From positions 1-12,130 of the forward strand of contig CAMNVD010000031.1 in the NCBI GenBank assembly GCA_946562005.1: a stretch of 12,130 nucleotides of DNA, given 5' to 3'. Below are positions 7,341 to 12,130 of the stretch, in pieces. Below the pieces are notes generated by a model, which was given only the letters and a program-made list of their open reading frames with translations, was not told where the DNA came from and searched no databases. The DNA is from an uncultured Clostridia bacterium. Its GTDB lineage: Bacteria; Bacillota; Dehalobacteriia; UBA4068; JAAVYR01. Both the position numbers and the translations under genes were made by a program. Each line of letters opens with the position of its first letter. The stretch's first letter is position 1.

Positions 7341-8492
7341 GTGGTATATGTGAAATCACCTATCGAGCTCCAGGGCGACGCCAACTTAACGCTGGTGGTG
7401 GACGGCACGTTCACTGTTACCGGCGGTAAAGCGGGGGATGGCGGTGATGTTACCAGGACAACTGCTTCTGGCAGCACAGTTATATCTCCAGGTAAAGCCG
7501 GCACCAAGGGGTATGCAGGGATTGCATTACCAGTTGGGGCTACGTTAAACATTCAGGGTAGTGGTGTTTTGACTGCTCAGGGTGGCGATGCCGGTAAAGG
7601 TGGCGACTCCATAAGCGGTATCGGCGGTAGCAATGTCGGTGGTGGCGGCGGCGGCGGCGCTGGTGCCGGCATCGGCGGAAACGGTGGTAATGGTGGTGCT
7701 GGTGGTACCGACTATATTGATGGTAGCAATGGTGCTGCTGGGCAAGGTATGGGCACTATGAATATCTGGGGTACTGTAACCGTAAATGCTTATGGCGGTG
7801 GCGGTGGTTCCGGTAGTGTAAACCAGACACACGATACTGGTGGTGCCGGTGGGTATCCTGGTGCGGGTATCGGTGGTGGTGGCGCTGGTGCTGGCGGCGG
7901 AGAATGGGATGACCCTGGTGCTGGTTTCACTGGTGGTAGGGGCCAAGGCAATGAAGATAACTCATATTTGACCAAAAATGGGGAAGGTAGCGGTAATAGC
8001 AGCTGGGGGGTAGCTGGCGGTTATTTCCGGGCTGACTATACCAGTCAATACCCAGCAAGCTATTCCATTTTGCAGGGCTTGGGTGGTATCGGCTCTACCT
8101 ATATAAATTATAACCCTGCCGGTCGTCGGACCAAGGCAGGGGATGGCGGCAGAGGCGGCGCTGGCGGTACTGTGAAGGTAAGTGAAAAGGCAACGCTTCA
8201 TGCCTATAATGGTAGCTATGAAACGACGATTCCACGGAACTACGGAAAAACGCCAACACCTATTTATATGCAAAGCGGCTTCAAGCTGGATATGATTCGG
8301 GAGAAAGGTGTGACATCCGTCAGCGCTAGAACAGGAGCAGCTCTGACCCAAGAATTAAAAAACAAAAGTGTTCCTCAAAGCGTACAGCCTTTTTCCTATG
8401 ATGGCAAAGATATTTACGGTGTTGGTTCCGGGGCTGGGGCCACAGAAACTTCCAATGGGTCCTATGCGGAGTACGGATTTTTGTTATCCTGA
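7341..8492 (+). CDS. Glycine-rich beta-helix-like surface protein fragment, probably truncated at both ends
   Basis: This 383-codon frame starts at a GTG with no SD, only 3 bp after an in-frame TAG (7335-7337). It resembles internal segments of large Firmicutes surface proteins that carry AGI.VP.GATL.IQGSG.LTA motifs followed by GAGIGG turns. Here one sees ELQGDANLTLVVDGTFTVTGG (from residue 9, two beta segments), AGIALPVGATLNIQGSG (59-75), Gly-rich blocks with GAGIGG (108-113 and 174-179), a central repeat MNIWGTVTVNAYGGGG (140-155) and TVKVSEKATLHAYNG (277-291). There is no signal peptide, membrane helix, LPXTG or S-layer domain. The last codons and the TGA lie inside a dispersed palindromic repeat (8482-8546), so the natural 3' end seems to be lost. 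It is probably a remnant (pseudogene), or less likely an expressed cytoplasmic fragment. The antisense frames here are artefacts of GGN-rich codons. Confidence 0.5.
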   Translation: MVYVKSPIELQGDANLTLVVDGTFTVTGGKAGDGGDVTRTTASGSTVISPGKAGTKGYAGIALPVGATLNIQGSGVLTAQGGDAGKGGDSISGIGGSNVGGGGGGGAGAGIGGNGGNGGAGGTDYIDGSNGAAGQGMGTMNIWGTVTVNAYGGGGGSGSVNQTHDTGGAGGYPGAGIGGGGAGAGGGEWDDPGAGFTGGRGQGNEDNSYLTKNGEGSGNSSWGVAGGYFRADYTSQYPASYSILQGLGGIGSTYINYNPAGRRTKAGDGGRGGAGGTVKVSEKATLHAYNGSYETTIPRNYGKTPTPIYMQSGFKLDMIREKGVTSVSARTGAALTQELKNKSVPQSVQPFSYDGKDIYGVGSGAGATETSNGSYAEYGFLLS

Positions 8493-8546
8493 GCGAGGCG
8501 TGAAGGGCTTAATAGATTCTTCATCGCATCACTCCTCAGAATGACA
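8482..8546. repeat. Dispersed imperfect palindromic repeat, copy 1
   Basis: The outer arms TGTTATCCTGAG (8482-8493) and CTCAGAATGACA (8535-8546) are inverted copies with 10 of 12 positions matching. The inner arms TGAAG (8501-8505) and CTTCA (8519-8523) also pair. Its right half, AGATTCTTC...CTCAGAATGACA (8514-8546), matches the element at 11171-11199. The left arm supplies the stop codon of the glycine-rich frame. Confidence 0.8.
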
Positions 8547-8600
8547 GTTGGTTATAACGTATATATTTTTGTCACTTCAGGGGTAATGGGGGCTTTTTTG

Positions 8601-8628
8601 CTAGATATAGATGACTAGATATGGATGA
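8601..8628. repeat. Tandem 14-bp direct repeat, two units
   Basis: CTAGATATAGATGA (8601-8614) is followed without a gap by CTAGATATGGATGA (8615-8628), with 13 of 14 identical. It lies between the palindromic repeat and the rpmB terminator. The rest of 8547-8639 is A/T-rich and holds nothing else I can identify. Confidence 0.7.
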
Positions 8629-8629
8629 T

Positions 8630-8669
8630 TTAAAATAAAAAAGTAAAAGCGCCGAAACGCTTTTACTTT
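8630..8669 (-). terminator. Rho-independent terminator of rpmB
   Basis: A 12-bp stem, AAAGTAAAAGCG (8640-8651) with CGCTTTTACTTT (8658-8669), has a 6-nt loop. Read on the minus strand it is followed by TTTTATTTTA, a suitable U-tract. It lies 24 bp after the rpmB stop. On the plus strand the stem is followed by A residues, so it acts mainly for rpmB. Confidence 0.88.
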
Positions 8670-8693
8670 AAAAAAATCTATGCTCTTGTAAAA

Positions 8694-8879
8694 CTAAGCT
8701 CTGTTTACTTTACCAGAACGGAGACAACGGGTGCAAGCGGTAACTCTTTTAGGAGTGCCGTCTACTATGGCCCGAACAGTTTGCAGATTTGGTTTCCAAG
8801 TTCTTTTGGTACGAATATGGGAGTGACTTACCTTCATACCGGAAGTAATGCCTTTGCCGCAAATTTCACATTTGGCCAT
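8694..8879 (-). CDS. rpmB: 50S ribosomal protein bL28, zinc-binding form
   Basis: bL28 is a small protein of the large ribosomal subunit. The 61-aa product begins MAKCEICGKG and carries KVSHSHIRTKRTWKPNLQ (16-33), the family signature. C4, C7, C49 and C52 form two CxxC pairs, so this is the zinc-containing (C+) version rather than the zinc-free paralogue made in zinc shortage. The frame is open further upstream, to codon 133, but the ATG at 8879 is set by the strong SD AAGGAGGT (8894-8887) 7 nt before it and by the conserved N-terminus. It is a single-gene transcript with its own promoter and terminator. It is divergent from asp23-dak, as in Bacillus subtilis (rpmB/yloU-yloV). Confidence 0.96.
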   Translation of the reverse strand: MAKCEICGKGITSGMKVSHSHIRTKRTWKPNLQTVRAIVDGTPKRVTACTRCLRSGKVNRA

Positions 8880-8928
8880 ATTCTCCACCTCCTTCTTTAC
8901 TGGGCTCAGCCGAATTTCATGCTTTATT

Positions 8929-8957
8929 ATTTTAGCAGAAAAAATAAGTAATAGCAA
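8929..8957 (-). promoter_or_regulatory. Sigma-A-type promoter of rpmB
   Basis: On the minus strand, TTGCTA (8957-8952) and TAAAAT (8934-8929) are separated by exactly 17 bp. The -10 box lies about 50 bp upstream of the rpmB ATG, in a strongly A/T-rich stretch. Confidence 0.7.
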
Positions 8958-9104
8958 GTACTTTTTTCTAAAATAAAAATTTTCAGGGAATATTGAGTAC
9001 TTTATTGTAAAATTATATAAATAATTTCTTCTTTTGTAAATAGATATATAAATAGACAAAAGAAAGAGATGTGTAGCATTCCCCTGAAAACCCATAAAAA
9101 TAGA

Positions 9105-9133
9105 TTGGCTTTTACTGGGGAGTCGGGTATAAT
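9105..9133 (+). promoter_or_regulatory. Sigma-A-type promoter of the asp23-dak operon
   Basis: TTGGCT (9105-9110) and a perfect TATAAT (9128-9133) are 17 bp apart, and the -10 box is 36 bp before the asp23 ATG. A second TATAAT (9139-9144) has no matching -35 box. It is divergent from the rpmB promoter about 150 bp away. The region between them is A/T-rich and shows no other gene. Confidence 0.8.
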
Positions 9134-9169
9134 AAAAGTATAATTAGTAAAGGGGGTAGTACCTATACT

Positions 9170-9526
9170 ATGGAAAGAGAAATTTTAAATGAATATGGAA
9201 AAATTGTTTTTGATAAAGAAGTGTTGGCAACGCTTGCTGGCATTGCAGCCACAGAGTGTTTTGGCATTGTAGGGATGGCTTCTAAAAAACTCTCTCATGG
9301 CATTGCAGAACTATTAAAAAAGGAGGCGCTCAGCAAGGGCGTTGAAATTTTCGACAAAGATGGTAAAATAGTGATTCAGGTAAACATCATTGTCGGTTAT
9401 GGTACCAAAATGTCAGAAATTGCCCATAACGTAGTCAGCAATGTAAAATATGTCGTAGAAAACTTTACGGGCTTACAGGTCGACCAAGTTCATGTCAATA
9501 TCCAAGGAGTAAGAATGGTCGACTAG
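9170..9526 (+). CDS. Asp23/Gls24 family envelope stress response protein (YloU-like)
   Basis: This is a small (118 aa) protein of the Asp23/Gls24 family. The family is widespread in Gram-positive lineages and linked to alkaline or envelope stress; some members sit at the membrane through partners. Typical family features are an N-terminal YGKIVFDKEVLATLAGIAATE (from residue 9) and GIVGMA (32-37). The alternating beta/helix core continues with GKIVIQVNIIVGYGTKM (65-81), VSNVKYVVENFTGLQV (89-104) and the ending VHVNIQGVRM. It has no signal peptide or membrane helix. The purine-rich AGGGGG (9151-9156) is 13 nt before the ATG, a somewhat long spacing. The gap to the DAK2 gene is 15 bp and contains that gene's SD. 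The yloU-yloV pairing is conserved in Firmicutes. The exact role of this protein is unknown. Confidence 0.9.
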   Translation: MEREILNEYGKIVFDKEVLATLAGIAATECFGIVGMASKKLSHGIAELLKKEALSKGVEIFDKDGKIVIQVNIIVGYGTKMSEIAHNVVSNVKYVVENFTGLQVDQVHVNIQGVRMVD

Positions 9527-9541
9527 GGAGGGGAGAAAAAC

Positions 9542-11164
9542 GTGTCTTTGAACGAGATGAATGTAGACCTGCTCCGGGACTTCCTGGTAGGGGGTTGTGC
9601 TTTTTTATGTGAAAACAAAGAAAAAGTCAATGCATTGAATGTATTTCCTGTTCCGGATGGGGATACCGGGACGAATATGTCTCTGACTATGACCTCTGCT
9701 GTAAAAGATTTGGCTAGTAAAAATACAGTAGATAACGTAATGTCTGCATTGTCTAACGGTGCGCTTATGGGCGCTCGAGGCAATTCTGGGGTTATTTTAT
9801 CTCAGATTTTCCGCGGCTTTGCAGGTGGCTTAGAAGGGGAAAACGCTGTTACTGCTAAATCTTTCAGCAATGCGTTGCAAAGAGGGGTAGACTTAGCCTA
9901 TAAATCAGTGATGAAGCCAGTGGAAGGTACGATTCTCACGGTAAGCCGAGCTGTAGCAAAAGGTGCTGTAAAAGCTGCCGAAGAAAGTGATGACATTATT
10001 TATGTATTGGAACAAGCCATCGAAGAAGGTAGTGTGGCTCTTGCCAACACGCCAAACCAACTTCCTGTGCTGAAAGAAGCGGGTGTTGTGGATGCCGGCG
10101 GGCAGGGATATCTTCTTATTCTTCATGGCGGACTTAAGGCTTTACAGGGGGAAGATTTCTCTGATTTTGCTGTTTTATCCGGCGGTGCTATGGTGAATCC
10201 TGCTGCAAAAAAAGAAGAAAAAGAAATCGTTTATGGCTATTGCACAGAAGTGCTTATCAAAGGCCATAAATTGCCTGTTGATTTAATCCGAACATATCTG
10301 TCTCGTCAGGATGGCGATTGCCTATTGGTGGTAGGGTCTGAAGATTTGGTAAAAGTGCATTTTCATACCAATAAACCCTATAAAGTATTAGAATATGGCT
10401 TAAAGTATGGCACGCTCCACGATATTAAAATCGAAAATATGCGGGATCAGCACAGCGAACTAACGGACGATTTCTTTAAAATAGAAGAAGAAACAAAAGC
10501 CCCTGCTGTGCCTTGCGGTGTGGTGGCCATAGCCAATGGCGATGGCTTAGGAGCGTTATTTACATCCCTGGGGGCGGCGGAAATCATCTGCGGCGGACAA
10601 ACTATGAATCCCAGTGCAGAGGATTTGCTCAATGCTATCGACAAGGTAAATGCAGAAGAAATCGTTATCCTGCCGAACAATAGCAATATCATTCTTACCG
10701 CAGAGCAGGCCAAGAAAATGGCGAAAAAGCCTGTCCATGTGTTGCCGACTAAGTTTATCACTCAGGGCATCGGGGCCATGCTTGGCTTTAATGCAGAAGC
10801 ATCTGGTAAGGAAAATGCTGCCGCTATGGCAGAATGCATGGCCGAAATCAAGTCTGGGGAAGTAACCTTTGCGGTGCGTGACTCCAGCTTTGAGGGAAAA
10901 GAAATTGCAGCTGATGATATTTTGGGCTTAAAAGAAGGCAAGATTGTTACTGTTGGCCAAGATGTCCAGGCTGTATTGGGAGATTTATTGCAGGATATGG
11001 TGACAGAGGACAGCACGCTCATCAGCTTTTACTATGGCAACGGCTTAACCGAGGAAGATGCCTCCAGCCTGGTAGAATCAGTTACAGCTGATTATGGGCA
11101 GATGGATATTGAAGTGCACTGCGGCGGCCAGCCGTTATATTATTTCTTGGTTTCTGTAGAATAA
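9542..11164 (+). CDS. DAK2-domain protein, FakA/YloV-type fatty acid kinase subunit
   Basis: FakA proteins phosphorylate fatty acids held by a FakB (DegV-family) partner, feeding exogenous or recycled fatty acids into phospholipid synthesis. The 540-aa length is typical of YloV/FakA. The N-terminal DhaL-like ATP domain (about 8-200) has NVFPVPDGDTGTN (33-45), with the Mg-binding D39 and D41, GARGNSG (77-83) and VDAGGQGY (183-190). A middle domain (about 225-300) and a C-terminal FakB-binding-type domain (about 320-540) follow. The start is a GTG, supported by GGGAGGGGAG (9526-9535) 6 nt upstream; an ATG lies five codons later. It is cotranscribed with the Asp23-family gene. No FakB/DegV gene is in this window. 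The sdaAB-sdaAA genes that follow yloV in B. subtilis are absent. No classical terminator is seen downstream, only a dispersed repeat. Confidence 0.92.
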   Translation: MSLNEMNVDLLRDFLVGGCAFLCENKEKVNALNVFPVPDGDTGTNMSLTMTSAVKDLASKNTVDNVMSALSNGALMGARGNSGVILSQIFRGFAGGLEGENAVTAKSFSNALQRGVDLAYKSVMKPVEGTILTVSRAVAKGAVKAAEESDDIIYVLEQAIEEGSVALANTPNQLPVLKEAGVVDAGGQGYLLILHGGLKALQGEDFSDFAVLSGGAMVNPAAKKEEKEIVYGYCTEVLIKGHKLPVDLIRTYLSRQDGDCLLVVGSEDLVKVHFHTNKPYKVLEYGLKYGTLHDIKIENMRDQHSELTDDFFKIEEETKAPAVPCGVVAIANGDGLGALFTSLGAAEIICGGQTMNPSAEDLLNAIDKVNAEEIVILPNNSNIILTAEQAKKMAKKPVHVLPTKFITQGIGAMLGFNAEASGKENAAAMAECMAEIKSGEVTFAVRDSSFEGKEIAADDILGLKEGKIVTVGQDVQAVLGDLLQDMVTEDSTLISFYYGNGLTEEDASSLVESVTADYGQMDIEVHCGGQPLYYFLVSVE

Positions 11165-11170
11165 ATAATC

Positions 11171-11332
11171 AAGATTCTTCGCATTTGCTCAGAATGACAT
11201 ACTATGCTACTTGGTACAAAGCTTTACTTACTACCTCCGGCAGCTATACTTTGCTAAAGAGGTAAAAAGTTATGTTTTCGTACAAAGTGGCGGCGCATTG
11301 TCATTCTGAGCGACATGGTCCCGAAGAATCTT
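11171..11332. repeat. Inverted pair of the dispersed repeat (copies 2 and 3), MITE-like layout
   Basis: The left half runs AAGATTCTTCGC...GCTCAGAATGACA (11171-11199). The right half runs TGTCATTCTGAGC (11299-11311) to CGAAGAATCTT (11322-11332). They are inverted copies, matching over 13 bp at the inner and 11 bp at the outer ends, and they enclose about 99 bp with no gene. Inside are a direct repeat GTACAAAG (11214-11221 and 11280-11287) and a short TACCTC/GAGGTA stem (11232-11237 with 11259-11264). The element fills the gap between dak and recG. No target duplication is obvious. Confidence 0.72.
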
Positions 11333-11383
11333 TTTTCATAAAACAAGAAAAACTAGTTTTGCAGATAGGAAGGACTTTTAACA

Positions 11384-12130
11384 TTGGTGAACTTTACGAA
11401 TATTTTAGATGTCATAGAAAAAGAGAAGCGTTTGTCCTGTTCGGATGGGGCTGTGTTTGGTGGTTTTGCCCAGTGGCTGTATGAATTATCTGAGGATATG
11501 GCAGATCCAGACTTAAAACAGTTAGCTATGAGCTATATGCAGACTGCTCCTGCCAAGCGGTCGGCTCTTTTGCTGCAAGTAGAAAGCCTTATTTTACAGA
11601 AGCAGCAGGTCTTACAGGCAGAGGAATGTCCTGTATCAGAGAAAAAAAATGATGGTGTCACCCATCTTTTAGATAAAGAAATGCTGGATAGCGAGGATAG
11701 CAGCGAAGGTCTGTCTACGCCGGTGGCATATATTAAAGGCATCGGGGATAAACGGGCGGCTCTTTTTCAAAAGTTAGGCGTTTACACTGCCGGGGATATG
11801 GTGTTCTTTTATCCTCGGACTTATGAAGACCGGCGTAAAGTGACAGCTATTATGGATGTAGCTATCAATGAAGTAGCGACCATCCGGGGTAAAATCATCG
11901 AGATAGAAGAATACCAGCCTAGCCAACGGATGTATATTTTAAAAGTCTGGTTGCAGGACGATACTGGTATGATGCCAGTTATCTGGTTTAATCAAAAATA
12001 TCTTAAGAAAAGTTTTTCTCGTGGTATGGAGCTTTTGGTCCGGGGAAAACTAGAAAAGAAATACTCTAAGCAGCAGCTGCTGGTGCAAGATTATGAAATC
12101 TTAGGAAAAGAGGAAAACTTGGGCTCTGTC
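11384..12130 (+). CDS. recG: ATP-dependent DNA helicase RecG, N-terminal part (runs off the window)
   Basis: RecG remodels stalled replication forks and branched DNA. Only the first 249 codons are in the window. Residues 113-150 match the conserved RecG start, PVAYIKGIGDKRAALFQKLG, followed by a segment ending FFYPRTYEDRR. An OB-fold wedge domain (about 165-245) follows, with GKIIEIEEYQ, VIWFNQKYL and RGKLEKKY. The helicase motifs lie beyond the end. The first 112 residues form a helical N-terminal extension with an acidic linker (DKEMLDSEDSSEG), as in longer RecG forms such as that of Thermotoga. There is no ATG near the 5' end. The frame opens after a TAG at 11366-11368, and TTG (11384) or GTG (11387) follows AGGAAGGA (11367-11374). 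I chose TTG for its 9-nt spacing, but GTG is nearly as good. In B. subtilis recG also follows the yloU-yloV region. Confidence 0.9.
   Translation, partial: MVNFTNILDVIEKEKRLSCSDGAVFGGFAQWLYELSEDMADPDLKQLAMSYMQTAPAKRSALLLQVESLILQKQQVLQAEECPVSEKKNDGVTHLLDKEMLDSEDSSEGLSTPVAYIKGIGDKRAALFQKLGVYTAGDMVFFYPRTYEDRRKVTAIMDVAINEVATIRGKIIEIEEYQPSQRMYILKVWLQDDTGMMPVIWFNQKYLKKSFSRGMELLVRGKLEKKYSKQQLLVQDYEILGKEENLGSV

Noticed and set aside
7545..7946. 133-codon antisense frame, Thr/Ala-rich
   Set aside because: It is a shadow of GGN-rich glycine codons on the other strand, which lack stops when read in reverse. Its composition is low-complexity.
8880..9095. N-terminal extension of the rpmB frame to 133 codons
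   Set aside because: It crosses the rpmB promoter and the strong SD. The conserved bL28 N-terminus starts at the ATG at 8879.
11272..11484. 70-codon plus-strand frame between dak and recG
   Set aside because: It runs through the right repeat arm and then out of frame into recG. It has no SD and no protein-like features.

Overview
The window comes from a bacterial chromosome of the Firmicutes (Bacillota). The gene orders rsmB-rlmN-prpC-prkC-rsgA-rpe and rpmB / asp23-dak (yloU-yloV)-recG are both typical of that phylum. A Zn-type bL28, a PASTA-domain kinase and purine-rich Shine-Dalgarno (SD) sites agree with this. The glycine-rich surface-protein style and the dispersed TCATTCTGAGC / GAAGAATCT repeats suggest a Negativicutes- or Clostridia-like gut anaerobe, but I cannot name a genus from sequence alone.

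Layout: (1) 1-6833, plus strand: a compact housekeeping operon. It holds the tail of a probable YugP-type zinc metallopeptidase, rsmB (16S rRNA m5C methyltransferase), rlmN (radical-SAM 23S/tRNA m2A methyltransferase), prpC (PP2C phosphatase), prkC (PASTA Ser/Thr kinase), rsgA (30S-maturation GTPase) and rpe (ribulose-phosphate epimerase). It ends in a strong bidirectional terminator at 6852-6892. (2) 6897-8546: an accessory island. It holds a convergent 72-aa gene of unknown function with a TTG start, a non-coding stretch with a C8-tract hairpin, and a 383-codon glycine-rich ORF. That ORF looks like an internal piece of a larger surface protein: it has no signal peptide, SD or anchor, and its stop codon lies inside a palindromic dispersed repeat. 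(3) 8640-9169: rpmB on the minus strand with its own terminator and promoter, divergent from a promoter for the next operon. (4) 9170-12130, plus strand: an Asp23/Gls24-family gene, a DAK2-domain FakA/YloV-type kinase, a 219-bp gap holding an inverted pair of the dispersed repeat, and the 5' part of recG, which runs off the window.

Functionally, the first operon joins ribosome modification and assembly (RsmB, RlmN, RsgA) with a membrane Ser/Thr kinase/phosphatase pair that senses the cell wall. The second joins envelope and fatty-acid kinase functions with a replication-fork helicase. No mobile element with a transposase, CRISPR array, tRNA or rRNA was seen. I found no clear case for a new multi-gene system. 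The least ordinary material is the degraded glycine-rich ORF and the repeat family around it.
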